Shown: positions 18,187-29,099 of the stretch, in pieces
Numbering within the stretch: position 1 is the stretch's first letter
Layout: the number at the start of each line of letters is the position of its first letter
Assembly: GCA_016714225.1 (NCBI GenBank)
Contig: JADJNS010000004.1
Span: 124,001-188,000 of the forward strand
Length of the DNA: 64,000 bases
Direction of reading: 5' to 3'
From: Archangiaceae bacterium
GTDB taxonomy: Bacteria > Myxococcota > Myxococcia > Myxococcales > Myxococcaceae
Made by a program: the position numbers and the translations under genes
Notes under the pieces: model-generated
The model's input: the letters and a program-made list of their open reading frames with translations, nothing else
What the model was told of the DNA's origin: nothing
Databases searched by the model: none

Positions 18187-18197
18187 CGGTCGAGGGC

Positions 18198-19613
18198 CTA
18201 CTTGCGGCAGAGGTTGGTGAACTCGGGGGCGAGCTTCGGGCGGTGGTACTGGTCTTCGCGAAAGCCCCAGAACTGGTCGTCTTGGGTCGACTCGACGCGC
18301 TTGCCCTTGGCGGGGAGCTTGAAGGTGCCCGACCAGCCGAGGCCGCGGGCGCCGATGGTGAGCGGCACGCCGGTGGCGGCCTTGGTGCCGTTCACCTCGG
18401 CGCCGGCGGGAATGAACCAGCGCTTGGCCTGCTGGGGAAAGTCGAAGCGCTTGGGAGGCAGCACGGCGGGGTCCCACCCCGAGTCGCCCAGCTTGACCGT
18501 CGCGACCACGCCGAGCAGGCCGCGCTCGTCGCTCTGGGGCAGGGTGTTCTCGAGCTCGACCACCCAGCCGCCGCCAGGCGTCTCGGGCGAGTCGTTCACC
18601 GCCCAGACCGCGGCGTTGGGAGGGTTGTAGGTAGAGCGAGCGACCGCTTCGGCGCCGCGGTAGGTCTTGGGCTCGAGCGCCGCGTTGAGCGGCTTGCCCT
18701 TGTCGAAGAACTGCACCGCGTCGCGCTTCTCGTTGCGCTTCTCGGTCACCTTCTCGAGATCGAAGTACTCGTCGGAAAACGAGTCGGCGTCGATCTTGAA
18801 CTCCTTGATGGGGATCTTCACCTCGCCCGAGGCCGGCAGCTCGATCTCTTTCCACGCGTAGCCGCGCACCCCCAGCCGCAGCACCGCCCCAGGCCTGGCC
18901 TCTTCACCGTAGTTGCCCAGCGCCTCGATGCGCTGCATGGCCGCCTGGCCCTTGCCGGGGCAGGCCATCGACTCGAGGCCCAGGCCGTCGTTCTTGTTGC
19001 CCTCGGCGAACGAGACGGTGCCGATGAAGGGTTGCTGGTCCTGGTTCTCGAACCAGACCTCCCAGTGCGAGAGCTGCTTGCCAGGGCCCTCGACGGCCTT
19101 GACCCTGGCTTCGCCCACGCACTTCACGCCGTGGGTGGCGGCGATCATCAGGTTCTCGACCTCGGTCAGCAGCGCGTCGCCGTTGGCGACGTTCGAGCGG
19201 TGCTCTTCAGAGCCCTTCCAGTCGGTGCGGTCGGCGACCGAGGTGTCGGGGTTGCCGCCGTACCAGATGAAGTCTTGGAGATCGATTTCGACCGGCGGGC
19301 CGTCGAGCGGGGGCAGCGGCACGGTCTGGTAGGCCAGGTTCCGCAGGCCCACCCGAATGTGACAGCCCTCTTCGATTCGGTAGTTGTGGTACGGGCTCCC
19401 CTTGCGGAACAGCTGGGTGCTGACTCCGTCGGGGTTCACCAACAGGCCGTGACCGTAGCGCCCGTGGTCGTCGTGCTGATCGAGGCCGGGGTTGTTCGCA
19501 GGCAGAATGTTCTGCGTGACGCTGAAGGCCTGATTGCCGTTGTTCTTGGCGATCAGTCTCCACCCGCCCTCGTGGGCGTTCGGCACGATGTACACCTTGC
19601 CTCGGATCGGCAT
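18198..19613 (-). CDS. Hypothetical 471-aa protein, first gene of the giant-ATPase operon
   Basis: No signal peptide and no transmembrane segment. The sequence is beta-rich with repeated short motifs: the N-terminal half has IRVGLRNLAYQTVPLPPLDG and VEIDLQDF, and the C-terminal half has TIGARGLGWSGTFKLPAKGK. GARPGAV-LRLGVRGYAWKEIELPA in the middle has the same shape, suggesting two or three copies of a beta-sandwich domain. It ends 11 bases before the 1697-aa gene and is therefore likely co-transcribed. The family is not recognised. A structural partner or surface-binding subunit of the giant ATPase is a reasonable guess. Confidence 0.65.
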   Translation of the reverse strand: MPIRGKVYIVPNAHEGGWRLIAKNNGNQAFSVTQNILPANNPGLDQHDDHGRYGHGLLVNPDGVSTQLFRKGSPYHNYRIEEGCHIRVGLRNLAYQTVPLPPLDGPPVEIDLQDFIWYGGNPDTSVADRTDWKGSEEHRSNVANGDALLTEVENLMIAATHGVKCVGEARVKAVEGPGKQLSHWEVWFENQDQQPFIGTVSFAEGNKNDGLGLESMACPGKGQAAMQRIEALGNYGEEARPGAVLRLGVRGYAWKEIELPASGEVKIPIKEFKIDADSFSDEYFDLEKVTEKRNEKRDAVQFFDKGKPLNAALEPKTYRGAEAVARSTYNPPNAAVWAVNDSPETPGGGWVVELENTLPQSDERGLLGVVATVKLGDSGWDPAVLPPKRFDFPQQAKRWFIPAGAEVNGTKAATGVPLTIGARGLGWSGTFKLPAKGKRVESTQDDQFWGFREDQYHRPKLAPEFTNLCRK

Positions 19614-19737
19614 CGTTCTGGTTACGTATCAGCAGGTTGGGCGACTGGCCAATCGTGCCGAAGAGCACTGTCACCCGCGCGGCAGCATGATGTTCCGGCT
19701 TTTGCGCGCGGCGCCTGGGCGGTGCTACGCGCGGGGC

Positions 19738-21045
19738 ATGTCTCGTTCGCTGTTGCTGGTGCTGCTCGTCGCGTGTGGTGCTCCCGACCCGATGCCCGGC
19801 GACGGAGGCGGGCAGGGTGGCAACGGTGGTGGGTCAGGCTTCGCGGGCGGCTCCACCGCGGTTGGTACCGGCTTCGCGGGTGGCACCGGCTTCGCCGGTG
19901 GCTCAGCCACCGCGGGCGGCACGGCCGGTGGAGTCGCTGGCGGCTCTGCGGGTGGCGCGACGGCGGGCGGCAGCGCCGGCGGTCGGGCGGGTGGCTCGGC
20001 GGGCGGAGCCACCGCGGGCGGTGCAGCGGGCGGCGCCGCCGGTGGCACCGCGACGCTCACCACCATCTACGTGCACTACCCGTCGACTCCTTCGCAGACG
20101 GTGTGGCTGCGCGGCAGCGACGCACCCCTCTCGTGGTTCAGCAACGCCACCATGACGAAGCTGCCCAACGACACCTGGAGCGCCTCGGTGAACGTCACCG
20201 CCGCCAGCTTCGAGTTCAAGCCGATGCTCGATGCGGCGTGGTCGATCGGCCCCAATTACAAGGTGAACCGGGGCCAGACCGTCGACATCTACCCGCGCTT
20301 CGTGAACTACAACGGCCGCGTCACCAAGCTCATCAACGCGTTTCACTCGACGCACCTGACGCGAGACCGGGGCGTGTGGGCCTACCTGCCGGCGAGCTAC
20401 GACGAGAACACCACCGCGCGTTTTCCGGTGCTCTACATGCACGACGGGCAGAACCTGATGGATACCAACGCCCCGTTCGGAGGGTGGAAGGTCGACCAGG
20501 CGCTCAACGCGGCGGCACAAGACGGCTCGATTCGCGAGGTGATCGTCATCGGAGTCGAGAGCACCGCAGATCGCATCTTCGAGTACACCGCCGGCTCTTC
20601 GTCGAGCGCCGGCGGCGACGCCTACCGGTCGCTGCTCATCGACGAGCTCAAGCCGCAGGTCGACTCGATGCTGCGCACCCTGCCCGGGCGCGCCACCACC
20701 GGCATCATGGGCTCGTCGATGGGCGGCCACATCTCGGCGTACATCGCGGCCACCCGCCCAGACGTCTTCAGCATCACCGGAGACATGTCGACCACGGTGT
20801 TCGGCATTCTGCTCTCGACCATCGGGAACATCTCGGGCACCAACCGCGCGCGGGTGTATGTCGACACCGGCACCGTCGACGACAACTCGCTCGACTCGCT
20901 GTACGCGAAGTACCTGAGCGTGGGGTACGTCGAGGGCGTCGACATTCGCAAGGTCGTGCAGCAGGGCGCCGAGCACAACGAGTCGTGGTGGGCGCAGCGC
21001 TTCCCTGGCGCGATGAAGTTTCTCTTTGGGGCGCGTACTCCTTGA
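19738..21045 (+). CDS. Lipoprotein esterase (esterase-D/enterochelin-esterase-like alpha/beta hydrolase)
   Basis: A 435-aa protein; ATG 19738 begins a lipoprotein signal (MSRSLLLVLLVACGA, lipobox LVAC). A Gly/Ala/Thr-rich linker of ~85 residues (units such as AGGSAGGATAGG) follows, then a carbohydrate-binding-like beta domain at about 105-200 (TIYVHYP, TVWLRGS, FEFKPMLDAAW). The C-terminal ~230 residues are a putative esterase domain: VLYMHDGQNLMD, the nucleophile elbow GSSMGG (Ser327), and a late Glu-His pair (GAEHNESWW). The family includes enterochelin, feruloyl and acetyl-xylan esterases. The substrate is unknown. It is divergent from the giant-ATPase operon across 124 bases. Confidence 0.8.
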   Translation: MSRSLLLVLLVACGAPDPMPGDGGGQGGNGGGSGFAGGSTAVGTGFAGGTGFAGGSATAGGTAGGVAGGSAGGATAGGSAGGRAGGSAGGATAGGAAGGAAGGTATLTTIYVHYPSTPSQTVWLRGSDAPLSWFSNATMTKLPNDTWSASVNVTAASFEFKPMLDAAWSIGPNYKVNRGQTVDIYPRFVNYNGRVTKLINAFHSTHLTRDRGVWAYLPASYDENTTARFPVLYMHDGQNLMDTNAPFGGWKVDQALNAAAQDGSIREVIVIGVESTADRIFEYTAGSSSSAGGDAYRSLLIDELKPQVDSMLRTLPGRATTGIMGSSMGGHISAYIAATRPDVFSITGDMSTTVFGILLSTIGNISGTNRARVYVDTGTVDDNSLDSLYAKYLSVGYVEGVDIRKVVQQGAEHNESWWAQRFPGAMKFLFGARTP

Positions 21046-21091
21046 GTCTTTGGACAAGGTGACGTCTTTGCCCTAAGCCTGAGCGTTCAAG

Positions 21092-21571
21092 GTGAGTGAC
21101 GATTCGAAGTCGTGGGCGAGGCTTTTCGAGGTGTTGGCGGGTCAGCTCGAGCTGATCAATCAGGCCGCGGCGCGGCCGAACGTCGACGTGGCGAAGCTCA
21201 AAGCGCAGTGCTTCGACCTGGTGGCCGACGCCATCGCCGCTCAGGCCGAGACGCTCGCCGGCGACCCGGGCGCGCAGGCCAACGCCCGCCGGCTGATCTC
21301 CTCGCTCGAGTCGCACCGGCAGGCGCTGGTCGACGTGCGGCTGCACCTCATCGAGCTCTCCGAAGACTGGCAGTGCTCGGTGTGTGGCCAAGACGTGGTG
21401 CGCGCCGCCGCCTTGAGCCGGGTGTCTCCGCTCGAGGCCCAGCTGGTGTGCAAGGCCTGCGGTGCGAAGACCGCGCTCACCCCCGAGGGCCAGCGCAAGC
21501 TGCAGAAGCTCTTCGGCGCGGTCGCGGCCGGCGCCGCGTGGAACCCGGCGATGAACGGGTTCGCGCCATGA
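21092..21571 (+). CDS. Small zinc-ribbon protein
   Basis: A 159-aa protein from GTG 21092. The N-terminal ~95 residues are helical. The C-terminal part has two Cys pairs typical of a zinc ribbon, CSVCGQ and CKACGAK, 30 residues apart. Its TGA overlaps the ATG of the SelO-like gene (ATGA), so it is the first gene of a coupled trio with the SelO-like and PBP4-like proteins. No enzyme motif is seen. An adaptor or regulatory role is possible. Confidence 0.65.
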   Translation: MSDDSKSWARLFEVLAGQLELINQAAARPNVDVAKLKAQCFDLVADAIAAQAETLAGDPGAQANARRLISSLESHRQALVDVRLHLIELSEDWQCSVCGQDVVRAAALSRVSPLEAQLVCKACGAKTALTPEGQRKLQKLFGAVAAGAAWNPAMNGFAP

Positions 21572-23912
21572 CCCGGACCCGAAAGAGCAGCGCGGCGCGG
21601 GCGGTGCCGCTGCAGCAGAGCAGGAGCAGGAGCAGCAACGCCTCTTCCCGGCAGCGCGCGGCCCGATCGCCTGCTCCGGTGGTCTTGCCGGCGCTCGAGC
21701 CGGTCAGCGCCCGCGAGGCGCGCTTGCGCCAGCTCGGCCTCTCCGAGACGATGGTGCACCACGCCGGCAAGGCCCGCCCGGCTTCGCGCGCGATGGAGCT
21801 GTTGGGCGCGCGCATGGAGCCGGTGAAGCTGGTGCAGGTGCCCGGCGCGGTGATGTGGGTCGACTTCGAGCTGGCGCGCGAGCTGGGCTTTTCCGTGCCG
21901 CCTGACAACCGCCTGACGCCCGAGCTGCACCACGAGCTGATCGAGGCGCTCTCTTTCCGCGTGCTCGGCGAAGGCGAGCAGCCGGGCGATCGCAAGGTGA
22001 TCGAAGGCGGGTCCGAGCGCTACGCCGGTACGGGGCAGGGCGACTCGTTGGGCGCCGGTCGCGCGGCGTTTCTGCCGGTGCTGAACGTGAACATCAAGGG
22101 CGTCGGCCGCACGCCGCTGGCCGGGCCGCCCGACCCCGACGACTACACCCACAGCCACGGTGGCGCGCCGGCGCGAGAGGGGCTGCTCGAGGCGATCTGG
22201 GGCCTCGAGGCCGACAACCTCTTCACCAACAAGGGCACGCGCATTCTCGCGGTGATCGACACGGGCGACGACACCGAGTGGGCTGACGGCACGCGCGAGC
22301 CGCGCGGGCTGATCGCGCGCGTCGGAAACCAGTACCGCCCCGCGCACGTGCTCGAAAAAGATGAGCCCTACTGGTTCAAGGGTGCGGACTTCACCGCGCC
22401 GCTGTTTCTCGAGCAGGCGCGTGCGGCCGGAATCCTGGTCGAGCAGAACGGCCGGCCCGACTACGCCGCCACGATGCGCAACGCCGTCGACCGCCAGGCG
22501 CTGCTCACCGCGCAGCAGTTTCGCAACCGCATTCTTCACGGCGCGGTCTCGACCTCGAACCTCGAGTGGGACGGCGGCCTGCTCGATCACGGCACCACCA
22601 CCTCGGTCTCGCGCACCGAGCCGGCGAAGGTCATCGACCACGGCGACGCCTTCGGCACCGAGCACACCAAGCGGGCCCGCGAGCTCGAGTACGTCTACCT
22701 CGAGCTGCAGGCGCAGCTCGCCAGCGGGGGCGGCCCCGGTGCGCGCAGCGCCACCCCCATCAACTTCACCAGCGAGATGCGCAGCGCTATGAGGCGCATC
22801 TCACCGTCGAGCTGCTCGATGCCACCGGCTTCAAGCCCGAGCTGTCACAGGCGCTGATCGCCGCCGAGCCGGCGCTCTGCCGCCGCTACCGGCTGTGCCT
22901 GAACAAGTTGGCCGGCCTGTCTGCCGCGACGAAGGTGAACATCGACAAGGCGCCCGCGCCCGACGCCAGCACCGTCGACATCTTTCACCTGCTCGCGGTG
23001 CTGCCCGAGCAGCTGCTCGCGAACCCCGAGCTCGACTTCGCCACGGCGGTGCGCGAGGGGCTGCTGGTTCAGGGTGAAGAGCCGGAGCAGCTCGAGGGGC
23101 TGCTGCAGACGCTGGCCGAGCTGTACCCGCAGGTGATGGCCGCGGCCATCGCCCACAGCGGGCCGTTCTACGACGGTGAGCAGGCGATGCAGCGCTCGGT
23201 GGCGGCGCGCGCCGCGTTCGAGAATCGCCCCATCGACCGGCTGCAGCGCGCGGTGCTGCGCGACACGCTCAACGCCGCGATCGATGAGTTCCGCCGCAGC
23301 TCCCGCACGACGCAGGTCGATTCGCCGGCGTACGCGGCGACCATTCGCGAGGCGGTCGACAAGACGGTGGCGGCGTCGGTGCGCTCGATCGAGGGCCTGC
23401 TGGCGTCGGGCCGCTCGCGCCAGCTCTCCGAGGGCGTCTACGAGCTCGAGGGGCGCACCATCGACGGCATCGACTACGCGGTGCGCGCGTGGGACGACGG
23501 CAAGCGGCGGCTGCACCTGGGCATCCCGCTCGAGGGCAATGACGACGATGGCTATGCCCTGCCGACCCTGCGGGTCGAGTCAGAGGCCCAGCCGCCGTTC
23601 TTGCACCGCGACCAGCTCGACGCGCTCGCCTTTCGCTTCACCACCGACGGCTGGCAAAATACCCAAGAGGTCGTGGCGAAGGTCACCATCGACGAGTCGG
23701 GCCGGCCGGTGGCCGAGTTCGACATTCCGGTGCTGGGCGGCGAGGCAGGCATGCTCGAGGGGCTCTTTCACTGCACCTCGCGCGGCGACTTCTGGTGGCA
23801 CGACGGCACGTCGAACTTTCGCGGCTACACCTACGCGGTGCCCGATCGCCACGAGCTGGCCGGGCTGGCCGAGTCGCTCAGGCCCACCGGCTCGGTGCTC
23901 GACTGGCAATGA
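21568..23912 (+). CDS. SelO-like protein (pseudokinase-fold AMP transferase homologue), apparent frameshift
   Basis: ATG 21568 overlaps the previous stop. A basic Arg/Ser/Ala-rich tail of ~60 residues precedes a SelO/YdiU-like domain: NVNIKGVGRTP (173-183) matches the family KGAG-TP segment, and HGAVSTSN (324-331) with LLDHG (Asp340) matches HGV-NTDN...DYG. The Asn and second Asp (metal ligands) are kept, but the usual catalytic Asp before the Asn is Ser330. The frame breaks near 22788: one frame stops at 22857, while the other continues YEAHLTVELLDATGF to 23912. A missing C in the gcgctatgag region would restore a protein of about 780 aa. The C-terminal ~370 residues (helical part plus a beta-rich end) are not recognised. 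SelO proteins AMPylate proteins; activity here is uncertain. Confidence 0.6.
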
Positions 23913-25525
23913 GCGCGATGAAGGCCAGACCCGTCGGCGCTGCACGCCTCAACGCCACCACCGTCGAGGTGAAGCGCGGGCTGGCGGCCGAGCTGGCCGC
24001 TCGAAGGGTTGCGCCGCCGGCGGTCGAGGCGGGCACGGCCTTCTCGCCGGGTGCGGCCGTCGACCCCAGGCCACGCGCCCCGTGGTCCCCGCGGGCGCAG
24101 GCGCTGGCGAACCGCGCGCTCGAGGCGGCGAAGGGCCTGCGCGGTGATGCGGCGGTGAAGAAGGCGGTCGAGGTGCTCGCGGCCGACGCCAGCGTGGCCG
24201 GGGCCCGGCTCTCACTGTGCGTGGGCGACCTGCGCGGTGGAGCGCCGATCGTCTCGGCCGGCGCGCAAGACGACGTGAACCCGGCGTCGAACTCGAAGCT
24301 GGCGACCGCCACCTTCGCGATGGCGGTGCTGGGCGCCGACCACCGCTTCGAGACGCCCTTCACCCTCGACCCCGAGGGCCGGCTCTCGGTGATCGGCAGC
24401 TTCGACCCGTCGTTGACCACCGCGCGGCTCGAAGAGGCGGCCCGGGCCCTGAAGGCGGCGGGGGTGACCGAGGTGAGCGGCATCACCCTCGACAACGGCA
24501 GGCTCGAGGGCACCCGTCGCCCCGATCACTTCGCCGAGGCCGGCGACGCCGACTGGGAGTTTCTCGCCAGCCCCGAGGCGCTCAGCGTCGACAAGAACCT
24601 GGTGTACCTGAACGTCACGCCGGCCGACGCTGCGGGCCGCAAAGCGCGCATCGAGGTCGACCAGGGCGCGTTCGAGATTCGCAACTCGACGCGCACCTCG
24701 GCGCCGAACCGCGAGTTTCACCTCGGCGTCGACGAGCTCGACCAGCGCGGCGAGCTGATTCGCGACCGCGACGGGCAGGCGATCATCGAGGTGGTCGGCG
24801 ACATCGCGCAGAGCTACACCCGGGGCAAGCCACTGAAGATGAAGTCTCCCGACCCGGTGGCCGGCTTCTCGGACAAGCTGGTCTCGGCGCTGCGCTCGGC
24901 GGGCATCTCGGTCGACGGCCCGGTGTCTCAAGGCAGGGCCAGCCCCGAGGGGCGCACGGTGTTCACCTCGACCTCGGCGCCGCTCGCCGAGCTGATGCGC
25001 ACCAGCATCGCCGAGTCGAACGCCTTCGATCACGAGATGTACGCGCTGGCCGCGGGCCTCAAGCAGCGGGGCGGCGAGAGCATCACCATCGACGGCGCCA
25101 CGGCAGAGCTGGGCCGGTTTCTTCACCAGGAGCTCGGCCTCGAGACGTTTCGCTTCGACAACGCCTCGGGCATCGGCAACGCCAACCGCCTCTCTTCCAG
25201 CGACGTGCTCGCCATCTTGCGCGCCGACGCGGCCAACCCGCGCTTTCGGCCCATTCTCGACGGGCTGGCGCGCCCCGGGCTCGAGCGCTCGACCCTCGCC
25301 ACCCGCATGCTGGGGACCCCGGCCGAGCAGTCGCTGCGCGCGAAGACCGGCACGCTCTCGCGCATCGTGGCCCTCTCGGGCGTGGTGGGGCTCGAGAGCG
25401 ACGCACCGCTCGCCTTCTCGGTGCTGCTCAACGCCCTGCAGCCGGGCACCGAAGGCCGCGAGACGGGGCGTGCGTTCGTCGACGCGTTCGGCACCGTGCT
25501 GGCCACGCTGCAGCAGCAGGTCTAG
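23909..25525 (+). CDS. dacB: D-alanyl-D-alanine carboxypeptidase/endopeptidase (PBP4, peptidase S13-like)
   Basis: A 538-aa protein; ATG 23909 overlaps the previous stop (ATGA), with ATG 23918 as an alternative. Residues ~90-538 follow the PBP4 plan: the SxxK nucleophile box ASNSK (Ser127, Lys130), a long insertion domain, and the KTG box AKTGTL (479-481). Where SxN is expected the sequence reads SNA (Ser370-Asn371-Ala372), so the Asn is displaced or lost. There is no signal peptide; instead the first ~80 residues are Ala/Arg/Pro-rich. A PBP4 should act in the periplasm, so export must be by another route, or the start is misplaced, or the protein is an effector-like cargo. Coupling to the SelO-like gene is unusual. 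Confidence 0.7.
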   Translation: MSAMKARPVGAARLNATTVEVKRGLAAELAARRVAPPAVEAGTAFSPGAAVDPRPRAPWSPRAQALANRALEAAKGLRGDAAVKKAVEVLAADASVAGARLSLCVGDLRGGAPIVSAGAQDDVNPASNSKLATATFAMAVLGADHRFETPFTLDPEGRLSVIGSFDPSLTTARLEEAARALKAAGVTEVSGITLDNGRLEGTRRPDHFAEAGDADWEFLASPEALSVDKNLVYLNVTPADAAGRKARIEVDQGAFEIRNSTRTSAPNREFHLGVDELDQRGELIRDRDGQAIIEVVGDIAQSYTRGKPLKMKSPDPVAGFSDKLVSALRSAGISVDGPVSQGRASPEGRTVFTSTSAPLAELMRTSIAESNAFDHEMYALAAGLKQRGGESITIDGATAELGRFLHQELGLETFRFDNASGIGNANRLSSSDVLAILRADAANPRFRPILDGLARPGLERSTLATRMLGTPAEQSLRAKTGTLSRIVALSGVVGLESDAPLAFSVLLNALQPGTEGRETGRAFVDAFGTVLATLQQQV

Positions 25526-25529
25526 AGAG

Positions 25530-27476
<1,947 letters not shown>

Positions 27477-27521
27477 GACCCGACCGTGAATTGTACACGG
27501 CCTTCGGTACCGCGCGGCGAG

Positions 27522-29096
27522 CTACTTCTTGGGTTTCGGCTTCACCTTGTCCTGCGCCGCCGCGCGCTGCAGCGAGCCCAACTGCTTCTGGAAGAAGGCC
27601 ACGTCGACCTTGAGCGCGTCGCGCTCTTTGGTGACCCGGGTCAGCTGCTCGCCGAGCATCAGCACGCTGTTCTCCGAGACCTCGGCGCGGCCCCGCAGGT
27701 CGAGAATCTCCTGGGTCATGCCGCGCACCTGGTCTTCCAGCTTCTGCGCCCGCACCTCGTGGCGGCGGGCGGCGGCGCGGGTGTCGGCGGCCACCACCTC
27801 GGCGGTGCGCAGCACGTCGCTCATCTCGGCGGTGGTGCGCTGCCGACGCGACTCGCGGTCGCTCATCGAGGTGACCCGCGCCACCAGCTCGCCCTTGGTG
27901 CTGGCGAGGTCTTTCACCTGCGACTGAATGTAGGCGAGGTCGCGCAGCATCTCTTCGCGCCGCGCCCGCTCTTCGTCGAGGTCGGCCTTCTGGCGCTGGG
28001 CGAGCTTGCGCTCTTCCTTCAGCTTGCCGTCGAGGTCGATGGCGCGCCGCTTCTCGGCCTGCAGCTGCTCTTCGAGCGCCGCGGTGTTGGTGGCCGCCGA
28101 GGCCTGCTCGTTCGCCACTGCCTCGGCCGCCTGAATGCGGGCATCGGCCAGCTCGCCGCTCAGCCGCTCGGCGTCCGACCGCGCGGTGTCTTCGGCCAGC
28201 TGCAACCGGCGCAGTGCCTCGTCGCGCTCGATTTCGGCCACCGTGGCGCGCTGCGCCTCTGACTCGCGCTCGGTGTCGGCGCGCTCGGCCGCGGCCCGCG
28301 CCTGGTCGAGCTGGGCCTCGAACGCCGCCCGCTGAACGTCGGCCTGCTCGATGCGGGTGCTGATGTCGGCGAGCTCGGCCGCCGCCGCGCCGGCGCGGGC
28401 GTCGTATTCCTCTTTGTTGAGGTCGGCCTGGGTCTGCAGGCGGCGCAGGCGGCCCTCGACCTCGCCCAGCGAGCGGCGGGCAGCCGCCAGCTCGCCCTGC
28501 GACTGCTTGAGCTGCCCTTCGGTCTCTTCCAGCTGCCGCTCGAGGCTCGCGCGCCGGTTGTCGGCCGAGCGGAGCTTCACGTCGGTCTCGGTGAACGCCG
28601 CCTTGCTGGTCGAGAGCTCGGCCTGTGCGCGCCGCAGCCGCGCCTCGGTCTCGGCGAGCGTCTTGCTGGTGAGCGCCAGCTGGTCTTGGGCCTGGTGGCG
28701 GTGCGCGTCGGTCTGCTCGAGCGAGGCCTGGGTGGCGCCCAGCGCGCTCTGGGCCTGGGCCAGGCGGCGCTCGGCGTCGGCCTCGTGGGCGGCGATCTCG
28801 CGCTCGAGCCGGGCGATGGTGGCCTGCGCGGCGGCGAGCTCGAGGTCTTTGCCCTCGAGCCGCGCCTCGAGCTCGACCCGCTGACGGTGATTGGTGAGCC
28901 CCTGCACCGGCACGCCGCCCCGCGAGAGCGCGGCGAGGCGGGTGGTGCCGTCGGCCAGCACCTCGAACGCGGCGCGCAGCTGCCCGAACTGCGGAGCGTC
29001 GAGCGCCAGACCGAGGCCGTGCTCGCTGACCATCAACCCCAGGTCGATCTTCCCCGCCTCGACCTCGCCGTGAAGCCCACCCTCCCAGTCGCTCAT
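27522..29096 (-). CDS. Coiled-coil protein with conserved ~65-residue N-terminal domain
   Basis: A 524-aa protein. Residues ~14-75 form a compact domain (KIDLGLMVSEHGLGLALDAP, then QLRAAFEVLADGTTRLAALS) that is clearly related to the N-terminus of the coiled-coil protein at 40359-42590. From about 85 to 500 it is nearly all heptad-type coiled coil rich in Ala, Glu, Arg, Gln and Leu. The C-terminus is basic (KVKPKPKK). There is no signal peptide or membrane segment. It lies between the receiver/DUF4388 gene (3-base gap) and the kinase gene (45-base gap), so the three are probably one operon. A cytoskeletal or scaffold role in signalling or polarity, as for AglZ/FrzS-type proteins, is only an analogy. 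Confidence 0.75.
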   Translation of the reverse strand: MSDWEGGLHGEVEAGKIDLGLMVSEHGLGLALDAPQFGQLRAAFEVLADGTTRLAALSRGGVPVQGLTNHRQRVELEARLEGKDLELAAAQATIARLEREIAAHEADAERRLAQAQSALGATQASLEQTDAHRHQAQDQLALTSKTLAETEARLRRAQAELSTSKAAFTETDVKLRSADNRRASLERQLEETEGQLKQSQGELAAARRSLGEVEGRLRRLQTQADLNKEEYDARAGAAAAELADISTRIEQADVQRAAFEAQLDQARAAAERADTERESEAQRATVAEIERDEALRRLQLAEDTARSDAERLSGELADARIQAAEAVANEQASAATNTAALEEQLQAEKRRAIDLDGKLKEERKLAQRQKADLDEERARREEMLRDLAYIQSQVKDLASTKGELVARVTSMSDRESRRQRTTAEMSDVLRTAEVVAADTRAAARRHEVRAQKLEDQVRGMTQEILDLRGRAEVSENSVLMLGEQLTRVTKERDALKVDVAFFQKQLGSLQRAAAQDKVKPKPKK

Positions 29097-29099
29097 CGT

